Assembly: GCA_045531405.1 (NCBI GenBank)
Contig: JAZSDX010000009.1
Coordinates: 41,506 to 105,505, forward strand
Direction: 5' to 3'
From: RGIG4079 sp045531405
GTDB lineage: Bacteria; Bacteroidota; Bacteroidia; Bacteroidales; Muribaculaceae
Length of the DNA stretch: 64,000 bases
Below the pieces are notes generated by a model, which was not told where the DNA came from, searched no databases, and worked only from the letters and a program-made list of their open reading frames with translations. Within the stretch, counting starts at the first letter, position 1; every line of letters starts with the position of its first letter. This document shows positions 51,406 to 60,831 of the stretch, one piece after another. The translations under genes and the position numbers were made by a program.

Positions 51406-52020
51406 TTATCTTAAATCTATAATTTCTACTCCAGGATAGTTTGATGCATTAAATACAAACGTAGAAGCCGGGAGGGATTTCCCAACAGTTATTGACTTTA
51501 TTTTTATTGTTGTTTTGTGATTGTCTTTTGTGGTGAGGATGATTAAGGATGGAAGGTGAGTTGAAGAATTAAAAGTAATTTCAATATCTTTGATTGATTG
51601 TTTTGTCAATTTAGGAGTCAATGAAATTTTGTAACAATTATTCTTGCTTAATAATTTCGCATTGTAATTAGTGCGAAAATTAAAAATTAAAGCAAATGGA
51701 TTAATTTGTTGTAATTCTTCTTGGGTAGGTTCGCATACATTAACTTCGTTTATCTCAGATGAATAGGACCACTGTGTTTTTCCATCAAACCATGTAGAAA
51801 GTTGTGGAGTTGAGATGAAAAATTTACCACTTGCAATTGTTATGTTCCCTAAACTTGAGATGCCATTATCAATTAAACTGAATGTGGCTGAAATTGATTT
51901 GCTATTTGTGAATTTATCTGATGCTTTTTCTAAGATATCATTAGCTGTAATTGCATTCATCGTTGTAGATGATGCAATAGAGATTATAACCGTAATGATA
52001 TTTATTATGAGATGTTTCAT
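51406..52020 (-). CDS. LolA-like outer-membrane lipoprotein carrier
   Basis: The precursor has 204 residues with a signal peptide (about 1-23). The body has the half-barrel pattern of LolA: ILEKASDKFTNSKSISATFSL, SGKFFISTPQLSTWFDGKTQWSY and IEITFNSSTHLPSLIILTTKDNHKTTIKI. Family members shuttle lipoproteins across the periplasm. Bacteroidales usually have LolA without LolB. It lies between ftsK and trxB, a gene order that I recall as common in the phylum. Confidence 0.88.
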   Translation of the reverse strand: MKHLIINIITVIISIASSTTMNAITANDILEKASDKFTNSKSISATFSLIDNGISSLGNITIASGKFFISTPQLSTWFDGKTQWSYSSEINEVNVCEPTQEELQQINPFALIFNFRTNYNAKLLSKNNCYKISLTPKLTKQSIKDIEITFNSSTHLPSLIILTTKDNHKTTIKIKSITVGKSLPASTFVFNASNYPGVEIIDLR

Positions 52021-52050
52021 ATCAATTTGAGCACAAAAATATAAAATGGT

Positions 52051-54537
52051 TTAATTGAATGATTCAAGAATGCGTTCAAGTTGAAGAGAATCAATTAAAA
52101 CCTGACGAGGTTTGCCTCCTTGTGATGGTCCAACAATTCCTGCAGATTCCATTTGATCCATAATTTTACCTGCACGATTATAACCTATAGAATATCGACG
52201 TTGTAATGATGAAGTTGATGCTGTTTGAGATGTAATTATAAATCGGGCTGCTTCTTCAAACAAAGGATCTCTATCTGTTATACTTCCAGAAATGATTGTA
52301 TCATTATTTTCGGGGAAATATTCAGGAAGATAGTATGCATGTTCATATCCGATTTGTTCATCAATGCAATTGCAAATCGCTTCAACTTCAGGAGTGTCAA
52401 TAAACGCGCATTGAACACGTTGCATATCTCCATTATGAGAAAATAACATATCTCCACGACCAATCAATTGATTTGCTCCAGTGCGATCCAGGATTGTTTT
52501 GCTATCAACCATTTGAGATACTCTAAATGCAATACGACCTGGGAAGTTTGCTTTGATAATACCAGTGATTACGTTTGTAGATGGTCGCTGAGTCGCAATA
52601 ATCATATGCATTCCAACTGCACGCGCTTTTTGGGCAATACGTGCAATAGGAGTTTCTACCTCTTTACCTGCTGTCATAATCAAATCGGCAAACTCATCGA
52701 CAATCATAACGATATATGGGAGATATTTGTGTCCTTTTTCGGGATTAAGCTTTCGTGAAATAAATTTGGTATTATATTCAGCTATTGATCTTACATTTGC
52801 ATCACGTAGTAAATTATAACGGTTGTCCATCTCTACACACAATGAATTTAGTGTAGTAACTACTTTTGATGGGTCGGTAATAATAGCATCGTCCTCATCG
52901 GGTAATTTGGCAAGATAATGACGCTCAAGTTTGCTATACAAACTAAATTCAACCATTTTAGGGTCGATAAGCACAAATTTCAATTCGGCAGGATGTTTTT
53001 TATATAGTAAAGATGCAATAATCGCATTTAACCCCACGGATTTACCTTGTCCAGTAGCTCCTGCAACAAGTAGATGTGGCATTTTTGTGAGATCGGCTAT
53101 AAATACATCATTAGAGATAGTTGCACCCATAGCCATTGGAAGCGCATATTTACATTCTTGGAATTTTTTAGAGGCAATAATTGAGCGGAATGAAACAGTT
53201 TGTGGGTCTTTATTAGGAACCTCAATGCCAATAGTCCCTTTGCCTGGAATAGGCGCAATAATACGAATACCAAGAGCTGCAAGACTTAGAGCAATATCAT
53301 CTTCAAGTCGTTTGATTTTAGCTATTCTAACACCTTCGGCCGGAATAATCTCATATAATGTAACAGTAGGACCAACAGTAGCTTCTATATGAGAAATTTC
53401 AATGGTATAATCTCTAAGAGTTTTGGTAATTCTTTCCTTGTTTTCCTCTTGCTCTTGTTGATCTACACTATTTTCCTTAATAATACGATTTATAAGAAGA
53501 TCAAGAGTCGGGAAACGGTATCGAGATAATTCGGCAGTAGGATCATAAACATCATTAATTATTTCATCTGCAATTTCAATTGTAGAAGTTGTTATGTTTA
53601 ATGGTATATTATCATCTTCTTTTTTCTCAATATCGCTTATCTCTATATTTGAAACAATTTCAATATTAGAATTTGATTGATCATTGTCGTTCGTAGGAGG
53701 ATTAGTATTATTATTTTCTGCAGATTCAATTATAATCTCCTCTTTATTTATTTTTTCGGTGTGAGTATAATCGTTTACATATCCGTCATTGCTATTGTTT
53801 GAACCTGGAGTCTTTATCTTAGGAGCGATACGCTCTTTATATGCATTATATATACTGTGCAGTTCTTTGAAAAAGATAAATGCAACCAATATAATGATAA
53901 ATATGTTGATTAAGATTGTCCCAAAAACACCTGTAACTTTAATTAAGATATCATTAATTTGATAACCATGTTGACCTCCCCAAAATAGAGGAGACGCAGA
54001 ATTGTATGTCGCCAATCCAAATACAATTGATATTGCGATTGATAAAATCAGACATTTGAAAGTGATAGACCAAAATTTAAACTTTTTATCTAAGGTAATG
54101 AATACACCAATTACAGCAAAGTATGCAATGAGTATAAATGCCCCCATTCCCAACCATTGCGTTAATGCCAATTGGGAAATATAAGCGCCTAATGTTCCTG
54201 CAATATTTTTAGTGTTTGCAGTGCTATCTATTGCAGTCAGAGAGTTATTACAAATGACACTTTGGTCTTCGGCACCATTATTCAAATGCGAAATACATGC
54301 AATAATAAAAAAAGTAGCAATAAAAATCAAACTTATTCCAATAAATCGATATGTTTGCCTACTCTTGAGAAAACTTGAGATTGAAGATTTTTGTTCAAGT
54401 TCTTTATTCCCCGATTTTTGTTTGCGTTCGCGATTTCGAGTTGCAGAATTGCTTTGATTATTAAAACTGTTTTGTGTGCTTTCATTATTTAATTCCTCCG
54501 GATTAAAACCGTTGGGAGAAATGTTGAATTTTTCCAT
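52051..54537 (-). CDS. ftsK: FtsK/SpoIIIE DNA translocase
   Basis: The protein has 828 residues. A hydrophilic Asn/Gln-rich N-terminus (1-62) precedes four membrane helices (about 68-88, 130-152, 163-182 and 205-228). An acidic Asn-rich linker follows (to about 350). The motor carries Walker A GATGQGKSVGLNAII (about 490) and Walker B IVMIVDEFADLIM. The C-terminal gamma winged helix (LFEEAARFIITSQTASTSSLQRR) would read KOPS-like sequences. It moves chromosome dimers at the septum for XerCD. It lies between rpe and lolA. Confidence 0.96.
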   Translation of the reverse strand: MEKFNISPNGFNPEELNNESTQNSFNNQSNSATRNRERKQKSGNKELEQKSSISSFLKSRQTYRFIGISLIFIATFFIIACISHLNNGAEDQSVICNNSLTAIDSTANTKNIAGTLGAYISQLALTQWLGMGAFILIAYFAVIGVFITLDKKFKFWSITFKCLILSIAISIVFGLATYNSASPLFWGGQHGYQINDILIKVTGVFGTILINIFIIILVAFIFFKELHSIYNAYKERIAPKIKTPGSNNSNDGYVNDYTHTEKINKEEIIIESAENNNTNPPTNDNDQSNSNIEIVSNIEISDIEKKEDDNIPLNITTSTIEIADEIINDVYDPTAELSRYRFPTLDLLINRIIKENSVDQQEQEENKERITKTLRDYTIEISHIEATVGPTVTLYEIIPAEGVRIAKIKRLEDDIALSLAALGIRIIAPIPGKGTIGIEVPNKDPQTVSFRSIIASKKFQECKYALPMAMGATISNDVFIADLTKMPHLLVAGATGQGKSVGLNAIIASLLYKKHPAELKFVLIDPKMVEFSLYSKLERHYLAKLPDEDDAIITDPSKVVTTLNSLCVEMDNRYNLLRDANVRSIAEYNTKFISRKLNPEKGHKYLPYIVMIVDEFADLIMTAGKEVETPIARIAQKARAVGMHMIIATQRPSTNVITGIIKANFPGRIAFRVSQMVDSKTILDRTGANQLIGRGDMLFSHNGDMQRVQCAFIDTPEVEAICNCIDEQIGYEHAYYLPEYFPENNDTIISGSITDRDPLFEEAARFIITSQTASTSSLQRRYSIGYNRAGKIMDQMESAGIVGPSQGGKPRQVLIDSLQLERILESFN

Positions 54538-54551
54538 TGTGATTAAAAGAT

Positions 54552-55196
54552 TTAAAGATTATGTAATTTCTGAATCATTTCAGAGGGATTTGGAGCAGAA
54601 AATATTGCATTTCCAGCAACAAGTATATCAGCACCTACGGAAGCTAATTGCTTGCCGGTCTCTAAATTAACACCACCATCAACCTCTATTAGGGCATTTG
54701 AAGAAGAACTGCGAATTAGTTCTTTTAGCTGTTTTACCTTTTTTAGAGCATTAGGGATGAAGGATTGTCCTCCAAACCCTGGATTTACTGACATAAGTAA
54801 AACCATATCAACTTCAGTAATAATATCTTCGAGAAGAGAAACTGGTGTTGCTGGATTTAATGTTACAGCAGCTTTCATGCCGGCATTCTTAATCGCTTGT
54901 ATGGTTCGATGTAGGTGCGTACAAGCTTCATAATGAACATTCATTATTTCTGCACCACAATCTCGAACTTGGCTAATATAATTTTGAGGGTTAACTATCA
55001 TCAAGTGTACATCAAGAGGTTTTGTTGTAATTTTTTGCACAGACTTGATAACTGGGAAGCCGAATGATATATTGGGTACGAAAACACCATCCATAATGTC
55101 AAGATGAATCATGTCGGCAACACTTTCGTTTAACATTAATACATCACGATCAAGGTTGCCAAAATCGGCGGAAAGAAGTGAGGGCGATATTTTCAT
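54552..55196 (-). CDS. rpe: Ribulose-phosphate 3-epimerase
   Basis: The protein has 214 residues. The TIM barrel starts ISPSLLSADFGNL and shows HLDIMDGVFVPNISFG (metal-binding His-Asp), LDVHLMIVNPQNYI, VLLMSVNPGFGGQSF and EVDGGVNLETG. It interconverts ribulose 5-phosphate and xylulose 5-phosphate in the pentose phosphate pathway. It overlaps dedA by 4 nt and precedes ftsK by 14 nt. Confidence 0.97.
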   Translation of the reverse strand: MKISPSLLSADFGNLDRDVLMLNESVADMIHLDIMDGVFVPNISFGFPVIKSVQKITTKPLDVHLMIVNPQNYISQVRDCGAEIMNVHYEACTHLHRTIQAIKNAGMKAAVTLNPATPVSLLEDIITEVDMVLLMSVNPGFGGQSFIPNALKKVKQLKELIRSSSSNALIEVDGGVNLETGKQLASVGADILVAGNAIFSAPNPSEMIQKLHNL

Positions 55197-55876
55197 TTTT
55201 TATCTTTTTGATGTTTGTAAATGTTTCTGATTATATAAATAATACAAAATATAGCAAGAATTACACCTCCTAAAGAGAGATATGAGTTATATTCTTCTAT
55301 CTTTTCGTATAGATTGTCGAGTGTAACTATAGTGCTTAACCACCAACCCAATATTGCAAGGATTATGTTCCATAACATTGCACCTAATCCTGTATAAAGA
55401 ATGAATTTCCAAATATTCATGCGAGCAAGACCTGCTGGTATTGAAATTAATTGGCGTACTGCGGGAATTAATCGTCCTATAAATGTCGAAATTGCTCCAT
55501 TTTTATCAAAATAAGCTTCGGCATGCTGAACTTTTTCTTGATCTATTAAACATGCATGACCAAATTTACTATTAGCAAATTTATAAACAATGGGGCGACC
55601 AATCCATTTGGCTAAATAATAATTTATAAGAGCTCCTGTAATTGCTCCAAGTGTTGCAAAAACAATAACCATATAAATATTTAGATTATTAGGATTTAAG
55701 TTTGCTGTTTGACAAGCAATATATGCAGCCGGAGGAACAACAACTTCAGAAGGGAAGGGGATAAAAGAGCTTTCGATTACCATAAAAATGAAAACGAAAA
55801 CATAACTGGCATTTTCAACAAACCATTTGAAAAATTCTCCAGCATCAAAAATGGCTAATGGAATAAATTCAAGCAT
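55193..55876 (-). CDS. DedA/SNARE-associated family membrane protein
   Basis: The protein has 227 residues and about five hydrophobic stretches. Family motifs are VIESSFIPFPSEVVVPPAA near residue 40 and FIGRLIPAVRQLISIPAGLARM near 140, the re-entrant loop and the Gly-Arg pair conserved in DedA flippase-like proteins. Some DedA members flip undecaprenyl phosphate or phosphatidylethanolamine. It heads a five-gene leftward run and has a consensus promoter. Confidence 0.92.
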   Translation of the reverse strand: MLEFIPLAIFDAGEFFKWFVENASYVFVFIFMVIESSFIPFPSEVVVPPAAYIACQTANLNPNNLNIYMVIVFATLGAITGALINYYLAKWIGRPIVYKFANSKFGHACLIDQEKVQHAEAYFDKNGAISTFIGRLIPAVRQLISIPAGLARMNIWKFILYTGLGAMLWNIILAILGWWLSTIVTLDNLYEKIEEYNSYLSLGGVILAIFCIIYIIRNIYKHQKDKK

Positions 55877-55911
55877 TGTGATTTATTTTTTTTGAGTCTA
55901 TTTTATATTTG

Positions 55912-55943
55912 CAAAGTTACAATGATTATTTGCAGAAAACAAA
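55912..55943 (-). promoter_or_regulatory. Predicted promoter of the dedA-trxB operon
   Basis: On the minus strand a -33 TTTG (55940-55943), a 20-nt spacer and a -7 TAACTTTG (55912-55919) lie 35 nt before the dedA ATG. Confidence 0.75.
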
Positions 55944-55958
55944 TATAAATCATTTCTT

Positions 55959-56537
55959 TTATAAAATTCCGATATCTTCAAAAAGAGACTTGTAATATTG
56001 CGATTTTTGTGTAATTGACATTGGGTAAGCCCGAGATGTAGAAGGCAAGCGATATATTTTTATTTTACGGTCGTTAATTATAGCTTCGGTGTGGTGCCCA
56101 ATTTTTGGAATATCTGAAGTCGTGAGCTTAGAAATAATTTCTGCGGCTCTTTGTCCAGTAGTAACAATTGCATCACAAAATGGGGCACTGCTGAGTATTT
56201 GTCTAAGATTTATAGTGGTGATAATTTCTAAATATTTGTCGGAAGCATTATCTTTTAATCGTTTTACTTCTAAACCGCAATCTCCAATCGCAATTTTGTA
56301 ATTATTTAGGAATGAAATAATGGAAAGTTTATTAAAAGATTTTGAGCTGTCATTCCAAAAATAATTGGGGTTATTGAAAAACGAGATACCCATAATTCTC
56401 CAAAAATCATTTATTTTGTTAGGATAATAAAAATCCATGCTCCACTTACTCTTTTTAGGCGGAAATGATCCCAAAAACAAAACTTTTGCCATTTTGGGGA
56501 TGTAAGGTTCCCATGGGTGTCGTTCAATATCAATCAT
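55959..56537 (-). CDS. Uracil-DNA glycosylase superfamily protein (MUG-like)
   Basis: The protein has 192 residues. The motif LFLGSFPPKKSKWSMDFYYPNKINDFW near the N-terminus corresponds to motif 1 of the superfamily (GxxPP). VTTGQRAAEII lies mid-protein, and the C-terminal RLPSTSRAYP is the motif 2 loop that enters the minor groove. It belongs with mismatch-specific or uncharacterised UDG families; substrate specificity cannot be read. A TATTTTTG -7-like box lies at 56556-56563 on the minus strand. Confidence 0.82.
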   Translation of the reverse strand: MIDIERHPWEPYIPKMAKVLFLGSFPPKKSKWSMDFYYPNKINDFWRIMGISFFNNPNYFWNDSSKSFNKLSIISFLNNYKIAIGDCGLEVKRLKDNASDKYLEIITTINLRQILSSAPFCDAIVTTGQRAAEIISKLTTSDIPKIGHHTEAIINDRKIKIYRLPSTSRAYPMSITQKSQYYKSLFEDIGIL

Positions 56538-56680
56538 AATTCATTGTATAATATGCAAAAATAGACATTTTCTGCGAAATAAAGATTGATTATAACCATT
56601 AAGTTGTTTTTTATAAACTGCTGTTTCTAATTGTTATAACTTAAATAAATAAAAACGTATTGATTTTATGTGGTCTAAAT

Positions 56681-56712
56681 GTTGAAAAAACTAAAAAAAA
56701 ACTTTATCTTTG
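56681..56712 (+). promoter_or_regulatory. Predicted promoter of the wza-wzc pair
   Basis: GTTG (56681-56684), a 20-nt spacer and TATCTTTG (56705-56712) match the consensus. The leader to the ATG at 56736 is about 23 nt. Confidence 0.7.
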
Positions 56713-56735
56713 CATATTAATTAATTTAGAGAAAA

Positions 56736-57575
56736 ATGAAAAACTGTCTAAAAATTTTACCTATTGTATTTGTAATTCTATTTTCAAGTTGTTCGACTGC
56801 ATACAAAAAAGTTCCATATATGATTGATGCTGAGACTATACCTGTAGAGGTTTTGTCTAAGTTAAGTGTCGCAAGTGACCCTGTGATTGCTCCTGGAGAT
56901 TTATTGAACATTGAGGTCTCGGCATCAGACATGCTAGCAGTATCTTTATTTAATAAAGGTAAGTATGTTACAGCAGAAGGTACCGTGACTCAAAATACTT
57001 CAAATAATATGGGGGGGGCAAATTATGAAAAATCTACTATGTATTATTTAGTAGATAAAAATGGATATATTGAGTTCCCGATTATTGGTTCGATATATGT
57101 AGGAGGACTAACAAAATCTCAGATAGTTGACGTTGTTCAAAATGAGATATATCCAAAATATGTAAAAGAAAAACCATCAATAGATGTTCGGTTGATGAAT
57201 TTTAGAGTTACTGTTTTAGGTGCGGTTAGATCTCCCGGGGTGATAGAGTCAAAAACAGAACGACTAAATTTCCTTGAGGCTATTGCAGAGGCCGGTGATT
57301 TAGATATTAAGGGTCAACGCGAGAATATAATGTTGATAAGAACAAATGGTAATGGTCAGAGAGAAATACATCGATTAAACTTGAACGATAAAGATATATT
57401 GTTGTCTCCATATTTTAATTTACAACAAAATGATATTATATACGTTCAACCTAATCAGTCTGCGGCACAGAGTGCTTGGCAGTTGAATCCGGCAGTAGGG
57501 GCGACTATAACTATCGTCGGTGGTATATCATCGGTCGCATCTTTAATAATTGGAATCGCAAATTTAGCAAAATAG
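56736..57575 (+). CDS. Wza-type polysaccharide export outer-membrane lipoprotein
   Basis: The precursor has 279 residues. The lipobox LFSSC puts the lipidated Cys at residue 19. The Poly_export domain (about 48-150) begins VIAPGDLLNIEVSA and contains LVDKNGYIEFPIIGSIYVGGLT. A SLBB domain follows (about 155-240: FRVTVLGAVRSPGVIESKTERL). A C-terminal hydrophobic helix (TITIVGGISSVASLIIGIANLA) would span the outer membrane. It forms the export channel for capsule or exopolysaccharide with the Wzc-like kinase 7 nt downstream. A G8 tract lies at codons 92-95. Confidence 0.92.
   Translation: MKNCLKILPIVFVILFSSCSTAYKKVPYMIDAETIPVEVLSKLSVASDPVIAPGDLLNIEVSASDMLAVSLFNKGKYVTAEGTVTQNTSNNMGGANYEKSTMYYLVDKNGYIEFPIIGSIYVGGLTKSQIVDVVQNEIYPKYVKEKPSIDVRLMNFRVTVLGAVRSPGVIESKTERLNFLEAIAEAGDLDIKGQRENIMLIRTNGNGQREIHRLNLNDKDILLSPYFNLQQNDIIYVQPNQSAAQSAWQLNPAVGATITIVGGISSVASLIIGIANLAK
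57011..57018 (+). repeat. G8 homopolymer inside the wza-like gene
   Basis: Eight G residues lie in frame within ATG-GGG-GGG-GCA (M92 G G A95). Gain of one G gives MGGGKL then stop. Loss of one gives MGGQIMKNLLCII then stop. It is the longest G run I noticed in an AT-rich window, so it is a possible slippage site. Confidence 0.75.
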
Positions 57576-57582
57576 TAGTGTA

Positions 57583-60009
57583 ATGGCAGATATAATAAAT
57601 AATAATGTGGAAAATCAAGAAAAGTCTGAAGAAGTATTTGATTTAGTAGGTCTTTTACTTGATTATTTAGCTCATTGGAAGTGGTTTGTTTTATGTATTC
57701 TCATTGCCGCCGGAGTCGCATATTATATGATAGCGACAATAGTGCCTGTATATGAGGTGTCGGCTTCAATTTATTTGAGCGATGATAATACTGCCAATAG
57801 TAGCGCAGTGGCGTTAAATGCATCAAATCCATTGGTTAATCAAAAAAGTTTTATTGATGAGACAGAAATTGAGGTGCTAAAATCAAGAAATAATATGATT
57901 AAAATCGTGGATAGTCTTAATTTAGCATACTCATACTATGATGTTAAGAAATTTAGAGATGATCCAATATATGGCACAAATGTTATCGAAGCTCAATTAG
58001 ATTCAGTAAGTTTAAGAAATTTAAGTTCCCCTATTAATGTATTGGTAAATAAAATAGGAGAAGAATATCAATTTGAAATTTCTACTCATTATGGTGGAGC
58101 AGAAGAGATAAAAAATGTGACTACTAAGAATCTACCGATAAAAATTGAGCTAAGTCAGGGAACTCTAACATTGTCGCAATCTAAAGTTACAAAAATTTTA
58201 AGTGGAACTCAACGAATTAAGATTCAAAATCCTAATTGGGTAGCAGGTAGATTAGCCGGAAGTCTAAATATTTCCTTTGCGAAAAATTCATCAACAATTT
58301 TAAGAATTACGTGTGCTACTTCAATTATTCGCGAAGGAATTGATGTTATAAATACCCTTATTTCGTTTTATAATCAAGATATTATAGCTGACAAAAATCG
58401 CTCGGCAATGCAGACTGAAGCATTCATACTTGACCGTTTGGTTCTAATTTCTAGTGAGCTAAAGGATGTAGAAGATCGATTAGAGCAATATCGCAGAGTT
58501 AATAATATTACTGATTTAAGTGCGCAAGCTCAAATGAGTTTGGCAAAGCAAAGTTCAACAGAGGAACAAATTGCAGAAGTAGAAGCGCAACAAAAAATAA
58601 TCAATACTGTCGAAAATGCCATCTCAAAACAAGATGATTATGTTCATATCCCTCAAATAATAGAGGACTCTGAATTGAGTTCAATGATAGATGGATATAA
58701 CAAAAAGGTTTCACAATTAGAACGTCAAAAGGAAACCGGGACAGAGAACAATCCGATAATTAAATCAATGCAAGAAGATTTGGCAAGGGAAAAAAGTAGA
58801 ATCTTTCAAAATATACAATCAGCTAAATCTAATTTATCAGTCAGATATAATACTATTGCATCTTTAGGAAGTAGAAGTGCCGGACAACTTGCAAATTTAC
58901 CCCCAATAGACAAAGGTTTGCAAGAAATATTCCGCGAACAACAAGTAAAGGTTAATATTTATACATTTTTATTGCAACGAAGAGAAGAAATTGCCTTGCA
59001 AAAAACATTAGCAACACCTACGGCTCGTCTCATTGATAACCCGTCGGGTAGTGGTCCTGTGGCGCCCCGAAAAATGACAATATATGGTATTGCTTTATTA
59101 ATAGGAGCATTGGTCCCAGCTGTATTAATTTTCTTGAAACGATTGATTTTCCCAATCTTTAAGGATAAAGATGATGTAGAACGAGCATCTGATGTGCCTA
59201 TTTTGGGAGAAGTTAGTTTGGCCGAAAAGAAAGAAGGGAAAGTTGTATTGGGAGATAATGTTTCAACACCTATTGCAGAAATGTTTAGGCTCTTGCGAAA
59301 CAATATGCAATTTGTTCTTGCGACAAATGAAAAGAAAGTGATTTTGGTAACGTCATCATTGTCAGGAGAAGGAAAAACATTTATTGCATCAAATATTGCT
59401 TTATCATTTGCCTTAACCGGTAAAAAAGTCGTGGTTGTGGGAATGGATATAAGACGTCCGGTATTGGCTCATTTATATAATCTTACAAACGATGAGGGGG
59501 TGACAACATTCTTGTCGGGTAAAAATACTTCGATTCAAGAAATAGTTCATAAAACAGATATTCATGAAAACTTGTCGGTTATACCTGGGGGACCAGTACC
59601 TCCAAATCCAAATGAATTACTATTAAGTGAGAATATCAAGTTGATGTTTGAGCAATTAAGAGCAAACTATGATTATATTATTGTTGACTCAGCTCCGATT
59701 GGCGTGGTTTCGGATAGTTATTTGATAGCGCCATATGCTGATATGCAATTATATGTTGTAAGAGCAAATTATTCTACAAAGAAGTGCTTGAAAGTTATGC
59801 ATCATGCGATAGGAACGGGAAGGCTGTCAAATTGCTATATTGTACTTAATGGTGTAAATGTGAAGTCAAGTTCATATAATTATCGTAGATATGGGCATTA
59901 TGGGAGATATGGAAAAAGTTATGGATATGGTTATGGATATACTCATGACGAAAAACCAACATTAAAATCTATATTGAAGAAAATTAAGCGAAAGGCATTT
60001 AAACATTAA
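57583..60009 (+). CDS. Wzc-type polysaccharide co-polymerase / BY-kinase
   Basis: The protein has 808 residues. A Wzz-like domain is bounded by helices near 35-52 and 508-525, with a periplasmic coiled-coil region (about 290-480). The cytoplasmic kinase has Walker A SSLSGEGKTFIASNIA (about 590), Walker A' VVVGMDIRRP and Walker B YIIVDSAPIG. The C-terminus carries a tyrosine cluster of nine Tyr (around NYRRYGHYGRYGKSYGYGYGY) for autophosphorylation. It regulates chain length and export with the upstream Wza-like channel. No glycosyltransferase genes follow, so the polymer genes are elsewhere. Confidence 0.93.
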   Translation: MADIINNNVENQEKSEEVFDLVGLLLDYLAHWKWFVLCILIAAGVAYYMIATIVPVYEVSASIYLSDDNTANSSAVALNASNPLVNQKSFIDETEIEVLKSRNNMIKIVDSLNLAYSYYDVKKFRDDPIYGTNVIEAQLDSVSLRNLSSPINVLVNKIGEEYQFEISTHYGGAEEIKNVTTKNLPIKIELSQGTLTLSQSKVTKILSGTQRIKIQNPNWVAGRLAGSLNISFAKNSSTILRITCATSIIREGIDVINTLISFYNQDIIADKNRSAMQTEAFILDRLVLISSELKDVEDRLEQYRRVNNITDLSAQAQMSLAKQSSTEEQIAEVEAQQKIINTVENAISKQDDYVHIPQIIEDSELSSMIDGYNKKVSQLERQKETGTENNPIIKSMQEDLAREKSRIFQNIQSAKSNLSVRYNTIASLGSRSAGQLANLPPIDKGLQEIFREQQVKVNIYTFLLQRREEIALQKTLATPTARLIDNPSGSGPVAPRKMTIYGIALLIGALVPAVLIFLKRLIFPIFKDKDDVERASDVPILGEVSLAEKKEGKVVLGDNVSTPIAEMFRLLRNNMQFVLATNEKKVILVTSSLSGEGKTFIASNIALSFALTGKKVVVVGMDIRRPVLAHLYNLTNDEGVTTFLSGKNTSIQEIVHKTDIHENLSVIPGGPVPPNPNELLLSENIKLMFEQLRANYDYIIVDSAPIGVVSDSYLIAPYADMQLYVVRANYSTKKCLKVMHHAIGTGRLSNCYIVLNGVNVKSSSYNYRRYGHYGRYGKSYGYGYGYTHDEKPTLKSILKKIKRKAFKH

Positions 60010-60042
60010 TGCGCAAATTATACTAACTTAAATTATAATGTT

Positions 60043-60726
60043 ATGAAAAAGTATTTAGCGGAAATGGTGGGAACGATGGTTCTCGTATTGATGGGTTGTG
60101 GAACAGCAGCCAGTCTTAATTGTGGTGTTGATACAGCGTCAGTCGTTGGCACAGCTTTGGCTTTTGGCTTAGCAGTAGTTGCTATGGCCTATACGATAGG
60201 AGGAGTGTCAGGTTGTCATATTAACCCTGCAATAACATTAGGAGCATGGATTTCAGGCCGTATGTCTGGAAAAGATGCTATTTTGTATATGTTGTTTCAA
60301 ATATTTGGTGCAATAATTGGTTCCACATTATTATATGTAATGGTGCAAAATTCTGGAATCCTATTTGAAGGAACTACAACTGGAGCTAATGCTTGTAGTG
60401 GAAGCGTTTCTGGTGGATTCTTAGTTGAAATAATTCTTACATTTATATTTGTTTTAGTTGTTTTAGGAACAACAGATGATAAAAAAGGAGCAGGTAATTT
60501 TGCCGGTTTAGCAATAGGATTGAGTTTAATTTTAATTCATTTAGTTGGTATTAAATATACTGGTACATCAGTAAATCCGGCACGTTCAATAGGTCCAGCT
60601 TTATTTGAAGGAGGTAAAGCATTGGAACAACTTTGGGTGTTTATTGTTGGACCGATAGTTGGAGCGTGTTTAGCTGCTACAGTATGGAAATTAGTTGGTG
60701 GATGTGCATGTAATAAGGGCAAGTAA
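60043..60726 (+). CDS. Aquaporin / MIP family channel
   Basis: The protein has 227 residues and six hydrophobic helices. Both NPA motifs are present: GCHINPAITLGAW (about 63) and GTSVNPARSIGPAL (about 180). The selectivity-filter Arg follows the second NPA, and the small residues around it favour water (AqpZ-like) rather than glycerol. A Cys-rich tail (VGGCACNKGK) is unusual for the family. No glycerol kinase gene is adjacent. Confidence 0.92.
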   Translation: MKKYLAEMVGTMVLVLMGCGTAASLNCGVDTASVVGTALAFGLAVVAMAYTIGGVSGCHINPAITLGAWISGRMSGKDAILYMLFQIFGAIIGSTLLYVMVQNSGILFEGTTTGANACSGSVSGGFLVEIILTFIFVLVVLGTTDDKKGAGNFAGLAIGLSLILIHLVGIKYTGTSVNPARSIGPALFEGGKALEQLWVFIVGPIVGACLAATVWKLVGGCACNKGK

Positions 60727-60742
60727 TAATATAATAAACAAT

Positions 60743-60793
60743 ATTACCTAATAAAAAAACTACGTGATTCACGTAGTTTTTTTATTAGGTAAT
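60743..60793. terminator. Long bidirectional terminator between the aquaporin gene and efp
   Basis: A perfect 24-bp inverted repeat (60743-60766 and 60770-60793) has a 3-nt loop. Its core is AAAAAAACTACGTG with CACGTAGTTTTTTT, so it can stop transcripts from both sides. Confidence 0.85.
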
Positions 60794-60831
60794 TAGCTGA
60801 TTTATTCAGAATTTTATCAAACTAAATTAGT

